Shown piece after piece: positions 42,336-50,961 of a DNA stretch of 64,000 nt. Positions within the stretch are counted from its first letter, which is position 1. Every line of letters starts with the position of its first letter. The stretch is taken from positions 1 through 64,000 of the forward strand of contig NZ_LBMW01000021.1 of assembly GCF_026168105.1 (NCBI RefSeq), written 5' to 3'. Position numbers and translations under genes: made by a program. The notes under the pieces are model-generated. The model saw only the letters and a program-made list of their open reading frames with translations. It was not told the DNA's origin and searched no databases. This DNA comes from Streptomyces hygroscopicus (GTDB taxonomy: Bacteria; Actinomycetota; Actinomycetes; Streptomycetales; Streptomycetaceae).

Positions 42336-43739
42336 GTGTTGCGTAACCGTGTCGCCCTGCTCGCAGCAGCGGCAGCCTTGGGCACACTCGCCCTCACCGC
42401 CTGCGGTCCTGGCAACAACACCTCATCGTCGTCTTCCGGGAGTTCGTCCTCCACCTCCGGCCCAAGCGAACTGGGACACACCCTGGACTTCAAGCTGGGC
42501 ACGGCCCAGGCCAACCATGCCCCGCCCGGTACGGGCGACTTCTACAGGGGCGCCCGCAACGCCCCCGCCGCGATGAAATGGGTGCAGCTCACTGCTGGTG
42601 CCGCGGGCCCGCTCAACCCTGTGGTGGTCGACGGCGCCGGTTTCACCCTGTACCGGTTCGACAAGGACACGGCTCAGCCGTCAAAGTCCAACTGCAACGA
42701 TGCCTGTGCCACGACCTGGCCGCCGGTCCTCGTCCGCCCCGGTTCCAAGATCTTCCTAAGCGGCGTGGAGAGGTCCGCGATCGGCGTTGTGCGGCGCGAT
42801 GACGGCGACCTCCAGGTCACGATCGGCGGCTGGCCCGTCTACCGGTTCAGCAAGGACATCGCGCCCGGCCAGACCAACGGCGAGGGGGTCGGCGGCACCT
42901 GGTTCGGCGTCACACCGGACGGTGCGAAGGCCCTGCCGTCCCAGGGCGCCACGCACTCCGGCCTCGACTACTTGAATGGCACCGCCCAGCAGAACAACGC
43001 TCCCGCCAACACGGGCGACTTCTACAACGGCCCTCGCAACGACACCGCAGCCATGAAGTGGGTGCAGCTGTCCGCCGGTTCGGCGGGCGCCCTGAATCCG
43101 ATCGTGCACGACGGCGCCGATTTCACTCTGTACCGGTTCGACAAGGACACGGCTCAGCCGTCAAAGTCCAACTGCAACGGTGCCTGTGCCACGACCTGGC
43201 CGCCTGTCCTCGTCCGCCCCGGTTCCAAGATCTTTGTGGATGGCGTGCCCGCATCTCAGGTGGGTGTCGTTCGGCGCGATGACGGCGGCCTCCAGGTCAC
43301 GATCGGCGGCTGGCCCGTCTACCGGTTCAGCAAGGACACCGCGCCCGGCCAGACCAACGGCGAGGGCGTCGGCGGTACCTGGTTCGCCGTGTCCCCGGCC
43401 GGCCAGAAGGTCCTGCCCATGTCGCAGGGCGGCAACGACCAGAACCCGCCGCAGGGCGGTAACACGGGCGCGCCGTCCGTCGCCCTCGGCAGCGGCAGCG
43501 TCATCCTGGACAGTGGTACGAACTTCCAGGAGCCGAACGGGTCCATCGGCGTGTCCGGCCCGGGGTGCAGGAGCATCCCGCCCTTCCCGGCCAAGTCCGC
43601 CCAGCTCCTCGGCGGCCCGATCAAGATCTGGTCCAAGCCCAACTGCACCGGCACCTCTGCGGTGCTGACGGCCAGTGTCCCCGACCTTTCCGCCATCGGC
43701 TTCACCGAGGATGTCGCCTCGGTACGCTTCGCCAACTGA
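42336..43739 (+). CDS. Lipoprotein with paired secreted repeats (Lipoprotein_15 type)
   Basis: A 467-residue lipoprotein. It has a signal peptide ending in the lipobox LTAC and a Ser/Thr linker, so it should be anchored outside the membrane. Two copies of a block follow (about 55-215 and 218-375) that read FTLYRFDKDTAQPSKSNCN-ACATTWPPVLV...QVTIGGWPVYRFSKD-APGQTNGEGVGGTWF, the secreted-repeat family of unknown function (PF03640-like). The C-terminal 85 residues (GPGCRSIPPFPAKSAQ...IWSKPNCTGTSAVL...DVASVRF) look like a small betagamma-crystallin-type fold. GTG 42336 follows AAGGAG. A terminator lies 12 bases after the stop. Confidence 0.85.
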   Translation: MLRNRVALLAAAAALGTLALTACGPGNNTSSSSSGSSSSTSGPSELGHTLDFKLGTAQANHAPPGTGDFYRGARNAPAAMKWVQLTAGAAGPLNPVVVDGAGFTLYRFDKDTAQPSKSNCNDACATTWPPVLVRPGSKIFLSGVERSAIGVVRRDDGDLQVTIGGWPVYRFSKDIAPGQTNGEGVGGTWFGVTPDGAKALPSQGATHSGLDYLNGTAQQNNAPANTGDFYNGPRNDTAAMKWVQLSAGSAGALNPIVHDGADFTLYRFDKDTAQPSKSNCNGACATTWPPVLVRPGSKIFVDGVPASQVGVVRRDDGGLQVTIGGWPVYRFSKDTAPGQTNGEGVGGTWFAVSPAGQKVLPMSQGGNDQNPPQGGNTGAPSVALGSGSVILDSGTNFQEPNGSIGVSGPGCRSIPPFPAKSAQLLGGPIKIWSKPNCTGTSAVLTASVPDLSAIGFTEDVASVRFAN

Positions 43740-43751
43740 CCAGCCCGTGAA

Positions 43752-43779
43752 GCCGTCCGCCAGACCTGTGGCGGACGGC
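43752..43779 (+). terminator. Terminator after the repeat lipoprotein
   Basis: GCCGTCCGCCA (43752-43762) pairs perfectly with TGGCGGACGGC (43769-43779) over a six-base loop, starting 13 bases after the lipoprotein stop codon. Confidence 0.75.
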
Positions 43780-44044
43780 ATCGGCCTGGACCCTTGCCAC
43801 TGCGCTCCTGAACGACATGTCACAAGGACACAAGCAGTTTCGTTTGGTCTGCGTCCCATGGTCCGGGGCAAGCCGGCTCGTGCCCGCATGGTCCCACTGG
43901 GCTGCTGCGGCTCGTTGAGCAGGTGCCTGCGCGTAGTGGGTCCGATCCGGGCGGTGTGTGAACCACGGCGGGTGGGTGTGCGTAGAGCAAGGCAGAGTCT
44001 TCCGTTGGCCGCCAGCGGCGATCCATTTCCAATGGGGAGCTTTC

Positions 44045-44473
44045 ATGCCAATGAAGCCGGAACTGGTGACAGTAAAGCTGCGGAGTTTCATCGCGAACTC
44101 CCGCATGACCCAAGCTGAATACGCGAACTCTAGAAATGTTGCTCCCGCGGCTGTCAAACATGGGGCAAGCGGCGAAGTCCGTGGCCTTGAGGGGGTGACA
44201 GAGCCGGAGCGGACGCTGCTCGATGCCGTCGCCGTCAAGAGCGCGCCGGTGCGTCTGTTGGTGCGTCTGTGTCGTCGCAGGACGTGCATACGTCATCCGG
44301 GCCAGAGGCCTGGGTCTTGGTCCGGCCCGGCACCCCAGGCTCATGTGCCGCCGGTTTCGGTGGCGGAGACTTCCCGGGCCGGTGACGCGGGTTGTGCCGT
44401 CGCGTCGGTTCGGTGGGTACCGGTGCCGGTGCCGGGAGGGCACTGCCGGTCGGCCCTGCACGGCGTCCCCTGA
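44045..44473 (+). CDS. Degenerate helix-turn-helix (XRE-like) open frame
   Basis: A 142-codon frame with GGGGAG before the ATG. Its first 40 residues (LRSFIANSRMTQAEYANSRNVAPAAVKHGASGE) resemble the XRE-type helix-turn-helix of streptomycete regulators that read MTQAEFA-SR-VSPSTVSR-LSGE, but the recognition helix has been altered. Beyond about residue 70 the sequence is Arg/Pro-rich and unlike protein. It is probably a decayed regulator rather than a working gene. Confidence 0.35.
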   Translation: MPMKPELVTVKLRSFIANSRMTQAEYANSRNVAPAAVKHGASGEVRGLEGVTEPERTLLDAVAVKSAPVRLLVRLCRRRTCIRHPGQRPGSWSGPAPQAHVPPVSVAETSRAGDAGCAVASVRWVPVPVPGGHCRSALHGVP

Positions 44474-44879
44474 CCGTTTTCGTACTTCATTGCTGCGGGT
44501 GGCACCGGAGCGCCCGCAGGCCGTGTACCAGGCTCACCCGTCCGCCGACCCGGGCAGTGGATCTCCTGGGGAGACGGCCAAGGGACCTTCGTCGGCTCGC
44601 CGTTGGTGGCGAACGCGAGCAGTGTCCATGCGAGCGTTCGTTTTCGCGGTCCGCCCATTTCGTTTCGCGAGGTGTTGCGTGCAAGATCCAATTCATTGTG
44701 CGATGGTTTTACAGGCCGTCGCTGTTAAAGGTGAAGGACTGAGAAACCCCCTCTCTCGGTACGTCCACGGAGAAGGGTCGGGTGGTATTCCCTCTGAGAA
44801 GTCCAGCAAAGGTGGGGACGTGTCTGCGGGGGCGGAGGCTGAAGTGCATGAGATTCAGGGCTCCGCGGGTGCATGCTGA

Positions 44880-45184
44880 CTGCAGAGTGGGGCGGCGCCA
44901 GTTCGCTGCAGGCGACGTTGATCTGGAATTGGCGGGAGGGGAACCGCCAGGCGCCAGTCGACGGCCTGATCAACGGCCTCGCGGAGTTCGTGAAGTGGGC
45001 GGACCGGACCGTCCTCTGGAACGTCGTAGGTGGCGATCGCTGCGGAGAGTGTCCACACCCGCGTCGTGGACGCGGGTGTGGATCGCGTCGCGGCCGGTTC
45101 GGAGCCGCGCGGGGTCGACGCCGAGAGCATCCGCGATGGCTTCGAGGGTGGATTCGCTGATGCCGCGCTCGCCTCGTTCGCGCA
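44880..45184 (-). pseudogene. XRE-family regulator remnant, frameshifted
   Basis: On the minus strand RERGISESTLEAIADALGVDPARLRTG matches the end of an XRE helix-turn-helix (the usual TLEAIADALGV). A frameshift near 45060 leads to SAAIATYDVPEDGPVRPLHELREAVDQAV, typical of the region after the DNA-binding domain in streptomycete XRE regulators. Neither a start nor the C-terminal half remains. Confidence 0.55.
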
Positions 45185-45255
45185 GGGAAGACGTCGTTCG
45201 CCGGATGGTCGCCGACGTACAAGGTTTCATTCGCAGTTGCCTGGGCTGCCTCCAA
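45175..45255 (-). pseudogene. HAD hydrolase fragment fused to the XRE remnant
   Basis: Minus-strand reading gives LEAAQATANETLYVGDHPANDVFPAR. YVGDHPANDV is the fourth motif of HAD-superfamily phosphatases. The fragment joins the XRE remnant without a gap, so a deletion fused pieces of two genes. Confidence 0.5.
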
Positions 45256-45457
45256 ACCGCCCGGCTAGCAGTGGCTATACCCACCGAAACCGGAATCCGG
45301 CAGTAGTAGTGTTGTCGCCGATGGCCTGGGCGATCGTCTGGACGCCCAGGGGCACAGCGGATGCCCCCGCGACCTCTGTCTGAGTGACAGATGGAGCCTC
45401 ATCACTTGGCCGTGGGCTCCGTGCTGCGCTGTGCGAAGGAAATCAAGGGAGTTACTC

Positions 45458-47080
45458 ATGCGAAGCGTTGGTGTCGGCCTCTCCAGCGCCGCAGCAGGGT
45501 ATGGCAAAGCAGTACGACTGCTCACAAACCACCAACCCGTGCGCGCGGGCTTTCACTGGCAGGCACCCTGGACCTGGATGCGTACGCTCGTCTACGCTCC
45601 TGAGCCCTGGACCGCGAATCCGGTGGCCGGTGCGACCGCTGGACTTCATGGGGCCGAGGAGTTGGGTGGCTCGCCAGGACTTGGCTTCTCGAACACCGCA
45701 GACCCGCGGTTCGTGGCCATTACTCGCAGCCTCGGTCGAGATGGCCGCCAGCCTGTTGAACACGTGGACATCCTGCTGAGCCTGGATCTCCTTGCCGTTC
45801 GACCGACGATGGATCTCGGCTTGCCTTCGGGTGAATTGCTGCTCAGCGCCAAGCCGGGCTGGGAGGCGCCGCAACTGCATGGATGTGCCTTGCACAATGG
45901 TGCCCTCTCACTCACGGGCGCCGGTGACGGCCGCCGGATCGCCTGGGAGCGCGGCACGATACTGATCGTCAAGGACCTACCGCGTCCATCGCTCCGAGGG
46001 TTGCCTGCAGCCAGCTACATTGACATCAGTTCGAGCAACGACGACCCAGCTGACGCGCTGCGACGGGCTTCTTTCTCTCTCTTGGGAACGAGATATCACA
46101 GCGACATCCCACTGGCCCCTGGCGATGCAATCCCGGTCGATTCATCATGGCAGGAGTCCGGAAAGTATGAGTCCGTCCCGACAGAGTACCCAGGGCTCGC
46201 TGCGATGGACGAGGTATTCTTGGACGAAGACAAGGTAACCCTCGTTGTTCGGCGTTTTGGGTTCAACGGTCACGGGAGCGAATACGCACTACCCGTGACA
46301 GCGGAGCGCTCTCTTCTTGTCGGTGAGATGCGGCAGGAATACCTGTATTCAGCTGCTGCCTACGAGAGCGTGGGCGCTGACGCGGGGGCTGCAGAGATAC
46401 TTCTGACGACTCCCTGGAATCCGCTGACCTTGCGGGACCTCCTCCCGGTGATGAGCGTCAGGACGGCTGATGACGCGGTTTGCCTGCTCGATCGGACACC
46501 CGATCAGTGGCAGGACGACGGCTGGGATCTCGTGAGTACGACTCATACGCCGGCGCTTCGAAACGCAGAGCCGCATCAGAGCTGGCGAGCTTCCGAGGCA
46601 GTAGTTCTGGCAGCTGCAGGAATCACGTCTTCGAGGTCCTACGAGCTCCGATCCGCAGGATTCTCATCTGTTGAGGCCGCAGTCGCGGCTCACCGAGAAC
46701 GGCCGACCGCCGCAGCCATACACGCGAGAGATCTCGCTGCGGCCTCAGAGATTCCGGTGCCAGCGCAGGTCGGCGTCGAGCTCGTCACGGCCCAGGAATA
46801 CGCTGCCGAGGAACTGAGCGCCTGGCGGCATGACCACCGACATAGTTGCGGCCCCGAAGGCTGGGGGTTGTGGGCGAAACTCACACGCCATACCTTCACC
46901 CTCCGAAGCGGCGACATCCGCGTGCTGTGGGAGGTGTCAAACGGGTGGTGGGCAATCAGCGAAGAAGGCGATGCGGGACAGGTCTGCATTGTGTATACGG
47001 AAGAGGGCGAAGCCCAGGATTCCTGGAAGGCCACCCAGGCGGCGTTGCAGGAATACAAGGAGCAGTTGGGCACGGATTGA
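45458..47080 (+). CDS. Unknown 540-aa protein
   Basis: A 540-residue protein of no family I recognise. It has no signal peptide or membrane segment. Mixed alpha/beta sequence includes Trp- and Tyr-rich pieces (WQAPWTWMRTLVYAPEPW, HSCGPEGWGLWAKLTRHTFTLRSGDIRVLWEVSNGWWAISEEGDAGQVCIVYTEEGEAQ). The last 80 residues look like a compact beta domain. ATG 45458 follows AAGGGAG seven bases upstream. Neighbours are remnants on both sides, so it stands alone. Base composition is slightly lower in GC than the core genes. Confidence 0.6.
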   Translation: MRSVGVGLSSAAAGYGKAVRLLTNHQPVRAGFHWQAPWTWMRTLVYAPEPWTANPVAGATAGLHGAEELGGSPGLGFSNTADPRFVAITRSLGRDGRQPVEHVDILLSLDLLAVRPTMDLGLPSGELLLSAKPGWEAPQLHGCALHNGALSLTGAGDGRRIAWERGTILIVKDLPRPSLRGLPAASYIDISSSNDDPADALRRASFSLLGTRYHSDIPLAPGDAIPVDSSWQESGKYESVPTEYPGLAAMDEVFLDEDKVTLVVRRFGFNGHGSEYALPVTAERSLLVGEMRQEYLYSAAAYESVGADAGAAEILLTTPWNPLTLRDLLPVMSVRTADDAVCLLDRTPDQWQDDGWDLVSTTHTPALRNAEPHQSWRASEAVVLAAAGITSSRSYELRSAGFSSVEAAVAAHRERPTAAAIHARDLAAASEIPVPAQVGVELVTAQEYAAEELSAWRHDHRHSCGPEGWGLWAKLTRHTFTLRSGDIRVLWEVSNGWWAISEEGDAGQVCIVYTEEGEAQDSWKATQAALQEYKEQLGTD

Positions 47081-47098
47081 GCCGTACTCCCGGACCGG

Positions 47099-47257
47099 AG
47101 GCCTGAAGCGGCGCGGCTGGTGGCGAGACCACCGGGAGGTGGTCGACGCGATCGTCTGGAAGCGCCGGACGGGCAGCGCATGGCCGAAGGGGCGTGGGGA
47201 CTGGAAACGGAGCGTCAGCCACCGCACCAGTCCCCGGCCCTTCTCAAGGGCGCTGAC
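47099..47257 (+). mobile_element. IS5-family transposase N-terminal fragment
   Basis: The plus strand reads GWWRDHREVVDAIVWKRRTGSAWPKGRGDWKRSVSHRTSPRPFSRAL. In IS5-type transposases the corresponding stretch is RWRDHREVIDAIAWKYRTG-WRDLPE-FG-W, so residues near the DLPE motif have been deleted and the downstream part is lost. Confidence 0.6.
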
Positions 47258-47343
47258 GGGATGTCGCACACACGCACGCTTCACCGGGCAGCCTCATGCA
47301 CGGCCGCGCGTTCGGTGGCTGGTCCTCGACTGCGCCGCGTGCC

Positions 47344-48045
47344 TCAGGAAACGATGACGGCCATGTGCCCGTATGTTGAGTAGCCCGCCTCGAAGGAGGA
47401 CTTGGACTTCCAGTAGCGTCCGCGCGCCGGGTCGTTTATCCATACCCCGTTGGGGGTGACCCCGGTTATGACGACGGCGTGTTCGGCTGGACCTGCGTAG
47501 GGGATCCGGCGACCGTCGAAGGCGTAATAGTACGTGGCCCGCTTCGCGCGCCAGAGGTAGTCGGCCCAGACGATCACCGGGTTGCCGTTGGCGACAGCCT
47601 TGTAAAGGCGCAAGGGGGTGATGCCCTGTCCGTCAGCAAGCACCCGCAGGCCGTTGTGGCGCGCAACGGCGGCGATCCGCGGGTAGTACACACCGAAGCC
47701 GGTGTTGGAGATCTCGCCGCCGTTCGGATCCCCCACAAAGGCGATGTACGGGTCACCTGATGTCGGGCCAGAGTAACCCGCATGGGGGTGGAGGCGGTCA
47801 ACGTGGATTTCGTTGAGGATTTGCCAGTCAGTCAGGTGATGGCTCCGGTAGGCCAGCACCATCCTCAAGGCGGACGCCTCGCAGTCGTCACTGAGTTGTT
47901 GGTGGTAAAAGGGAACGGACAAGGTGCGGTTGGCCGCCGAGGCAGGTGCAGCCTGGGTGAGCATGACGGCGAGGCCCGCAGAAGTGACTATCGAGGCGAA
48001 GACGGCCCCTGCGCGCGTCCGGAGTCTTGGTGAACGTGTGCCCAT
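47344..48045 (-). CDS. Secreted C39-like cysteine peptidase
   Basis: A 233-residue protein with an N-terminal signal peptide (basic start, hydrophobic core GAVFASIVTSAGLAVMLTQAAPASA). The mature part is of the peptidase C39-like type: a catalytic Cys in QLSDDCEASALRMVLAY, a His in AEHAVVITGVTPNGVWINDP, and the following Asp. Such proteins hydrolyse peptides or bind them outside the cell. ATG 48045 is preceded by GAGGGAGAAA; an in-frame GTG 33 bases earlier is less likely. No clear partner gene. Confidence 0.85.
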   Translation of the reverse strand: MGTRSPRLRTRAGAVFASIVTSAGLAVMLTQAAPASAANRTLSVPFYHQQLSDDCEASALRMVLAYRSHHLTDWQILNEIHVDRLHPHAGYSGPTSGDPYIAFVGDPNGGEISNTGFGVYYPRIAAVARHNGLRVLADGQGITPLRLYKAVANGNPVIVWADYLWRAKRATYYYAFDGRRIPYAGPAEHAVVITGVTPNGVWINDPARGRYWKSKSSFEAGYSTYGHMAVIVS

Positions 48046-48688
48046 GTTTCTGTTTCTCCCTCTCGTGATTGAACCCACGGCGCCTCGGTCAGCTGATCAG
48101 GCGGCGATGAGTCTCGTGGGCTGTGCAGTGGCGGCTTGTTTTCCGCCTGAATCTACGAACGGCGCTCTTGCCCGCTGTGGTTCACAGCCAGAGCACATCA
48201 GCGGCTTTCGCCCAGGACGGTGGGATATTCGGCATGCAGCGAAGCCGGGTGAGCAATGCTCAAGATTCAGCCTCCCCGTTTCGCTTCGGGCGACTGAGGC
48301 GGGCTGACGGTTGGTCACTGCTGGTGTCGGCTGTCGGGCGCCGGGCGGGCATGGCTTGTGCCCGAGACCCGGGCCGGTTGTTCCATGGGTTTTTCGGGCC
48401 GTGGCGGGCGGGCAGCGACAGTGCCGGGAGCCTGGCCCCTGTTACCGCCGGGTGCGCCGTACCGGCGTGAAAGCATCGGCGGGGTGCCCGCTCGCCGACT
48501 CCGCTGTTTCGTCGGGACGTTGATCCCGTAGGTCAGTCTGGGGCTGGGCCCCTGCGGGGCCCGTGGCGGCGCCTTCGAGCACGCCGGTCAGATGCGGCAC
48601 TCCCGCTGGCCCCTGGCTGGGGCGGCACCGCCCCGGAATAGGTCGGGGCCCGGCGGCAGGGGATTCCACCAGGGGAGGCAACGACGAC
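48046..48688. other. Intergenic region of 640 bases
   Basis: Nothing I can support as a gene. There are several frames on the plus strand with no ribosome site. The C39 peptidase promoter should lie in the first 150 bases. A weak hairpin (GCCCCG/CGGGGC) near 48625-48645 may end the minus-strand lipoprotein. Confidence 0.4.
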
Positions 48689-49168
48689 TCAGCTGGTCTT
48701 CGCGATCAGCCTTCCATCGGCGCCCACGACGAACCACTCGTCATCCAGGCCCTGCCCGTTGATGTCTCCCGCTGCTGCATCGCCGACGTAGTAGTACAGC
48801 GGCCACTTGTTGTAGGCCGTCTGCACTGTCTTTTCTGTGCGGCTGATCCCACTGATCAGGCCCTTGTCGACCCCCGGGCCCGCGCTCGCCTGCATCCGAC
48901 CGGCCAGAGCCGGCCAAACCGCTATGCACTTGGCGTCGCAGTTACTTCTGTTGGCCTTGTCCTTGACGAAGGCATAAAGAGTCCGGCCAGTCTGATCAGC
49001 CAGGACGGGCCCGAGGTCCGTTTTCACGACCTGGACCTCCACCTTCTGCTGCCCCTTGGCAGAGGCGACGGAATCCGCCTTGTCACTGGAGTGGTCAGCA
49101 CTCGGACTGCAGGCAGCCAGAGCGAGCAGGAGGGGTGCAGCGGCCAGCACAGCGATACGCACACGCAT
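48689..49168 (-). CDS. Small lipoprotein with secreted repeats (Lipoprotein_15 type)
   Basis: A 159-residue lipoprotein. A signal peptide ends in LAAC. The mature part has two motifs of the family seen in 42336-43739: GRTLYAFVKDKANRSNCDAKCIAVWPALAG and KWPLYYYVGDAAAGDINGQGLDDEWFVVGADG. GGGAG precedes the ATG. Divergent from the CHRD gene with 245 bases between. These repeat proteins sit outside the membrane; redox or metal roles have been proposed in similar genes but I see no direct evidence. Confidence 0.85.
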   Translation of the reverse strand: MRVRIAVLAAAPLLLALAACSPSADHSSDKADSVASAKGQQKVEVQVVKTDLGPVLADQTGRTLYAFVKDKANRSNCDAKCIAVWPALAGRMQASAGPGVDKGLISGISRTEKTVQTAYNKWPLYYYVGDAAAGDINGQGLDDEWFVVGADGRLIAKTS

Positions 49169-49413
49169 CAGTCATCTCCCTGAATCAACGGTGAAGGGAC
49201 GTCTGAGGCCCCTCACCCGCCCGAGTAGGCACAGCATCGGTGTACACGCACCAGACGGTCGCAAGGGTTCACCACGGTTGCCTCGTCCTTTGCGGAAATA
49301 TCGAGCCGAGAGCGTCGCGGCTCGCAGGTGAACTGTGCCCCATGGGGCCACGTAGTGACTGAACGACCGCCCCTGGGGCCGACACGACTTCACCTAAACC
49401 GAAGGAGAAAACC

Positions 49414-50403
49414 ATGCTGCGCAAGCGCTATAGGCTCCTGGCGGCTGCCGCCGTCCTCACACTGGCGACCGCGGGACCTGCGGTCGCCCGGGGCGAATAC
49501 AGGGCGCATCCGACCGGGGAGGCGTCGGCGTCGAGCATGCCGGGGATGGACATGTCCCACGGCGACTCCGGCAGCTCCCAGAGCTCCTCGCCGATGACGG
49601 CCGTGCATGGGACAGCCGCCTATTTCAGGGCCAACCTGACCGGTAATCAGGAGGTTCAGGTGGCGGGCAAGCCCCGTGTCGGTGACCCGGACGGTCACGC
49701 CACGGCCTTGGTCACACTCAAGGGCAATCGCATCACCTTCGCATTTCAGTGGCAGAACATTTCGGCTCCCACTCTCGGCCACATTCACCAGGGCACAGCG
49801 GGCGTCAACGGGGACGTGAAGGTGCCACTGTTCACCACGCCCATGCCCGACACGGTCCATGCTGCCGCCGGCCAGGTTGCGGTGGATGATCCTCAACTGG
49901 CCGAGTCCCTGCGCAGTCATCCGTCGGACTTCTACCTCAACCTGCACACCAAGGAATTTCCCGGCGGGGCCGTCCGAGGCCAGCTCATTCCGGTGCGCCA
50001 CCGCGTCAATCCACTTGACATCATCAATGGCACCCATCTTCTCGCCCTGGCGGACGGCGGCCAGGAGGTCAAGGTCCCCGGCAAGAAGGTCGGGGATCCC
50101 GACGGGCATGCCATCGCCTTTGTGAACGCCCATGGCAGTAGCGTTGACTACTCCACCGCCTGGGTGAACATCACCGCTCCCACCTTCGGCCACATCCACC
50201 AAGGGAACTTCGGAGTCAACGGGGAAGTGAAGGTTCCGCTGTTCACCAGCGAGATGCCGCAGAACATCTTCGCCGTATCCGGCACCGTGACCGGACAGGA
50301 CCCTGCCCTGGTCTCCCAGATCCGCCGCCAGCCCCTCGGCTTCTACTTCAACCTCCACACGGGGGAGTTCCCCGACGGTGCCGTGCGTGGCCAGCTGTTC
50401 TGA
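49414..50403 (+). CDS. Secreted protein with two CHRD domains
   Basis: A 329-residue exported protein. A Sec signal peptide ends at AVA-RG. A Met/His-rich stretch (SMPGMDMSHGD) follows, suggestive of metal binding. Two CHRD (chordin-type) domains cover about 65-190 and 195-329, each with FRANLTGNQEV or LADGGQEV, GHIHQG-GVNG-VKVPLFT and FYLNLHT-EFPGGAVRGQL. Start ATG follows GAAGGAG. CHRD domains in bacteria are of unknown function. The divergent small lipoprotein may be functionally linked. Confidence 0.9.
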   Translation: MLRKRYRLLAAAAVLTLATAGPAVARGEYRAHPTGEASASSMPGMDMSHGDSGSSQSSSPMTAVHGTAAYFRANLTGNQEVQVAGKPRVGDPDGHATALVTLKGNRITFAFQWQNISAPTLGHIHQGTAGVNGDVKVPLFTTPMPDTVHAAAGQVAVDDPQLAESLRSHPSDFYLNLHTKEFPGGAVRGQLIPVRHRVNPLDIINGTHLLALADGGQEVKVPGKKVGDPDGHAIAFVNAHGSSVDYSTAWVNITAPTFGHIHQGNFGVNGEVKVPLFTSEMPQNIFAVSGTVTGQDPALVSQIRRQPLGFYFNLHTGEFPDGAVRGQLF

Positions 50404-50961
50404 TGTGGCTCGCTCGGGCACGCCACCGGTAGTTCGTTGATTCCGGCAGTAGAGGTCAATGCCGTATCCGGTGGTGACCGCGTCGGTCAGGGCTTGGAGC
50501 TCGGAGGGTGGGTCCTTGTCCGTCCGGGCTCGCCACCACCGGTTGAGGGTTATGGCGGGGGTGGGCCAGGAACGGATGGCGCGTAAGCCCCTGGGCCGAC
50601 AAGGATGTTTGCGTGAGGCTCCAAGAGGAGGAAGTGAACCGTTTCTCCCACGGCGTCGTAGCTCACAATGAGAAGAGACTGGGGCAACTCGATGAGCCTG
50701 GTTGCCGAGGAGCCACCAGGCGTGAGGGCGTCGGGGTCACGTCTGAGGATGTGTGGGCCGCCGGAGGCGGTCCCTCACAACGCCGTAGCGGCGCGCTCGC
50801 CCAGGGATCACGGTTACACAGTCAAGACGAACCCGTGATGGATCGGTCTTGACGGTTTGATCAAATGTTCGACATATGAGGGGCCCGGTGATGGGGCCGC
50901 CGGGGGGAAGCGCGCGGCCTGTGCGTCGCGGCGTTTCGGCGACAACGCAAGGAGCGATGTT
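50404..50961. other. Intergenic region of 560 bases
   Basis: No gene is supported. On the minus strand a frame near 50480-50600 reads RWWRARTDKDPPSELQALTDAVTTGYRH, which may be an old remnant but has no start or recognised family. The last 20 bases hold the AAGGAG ribosome site of the L,D-transpeptidase. Confidence 0.4.
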
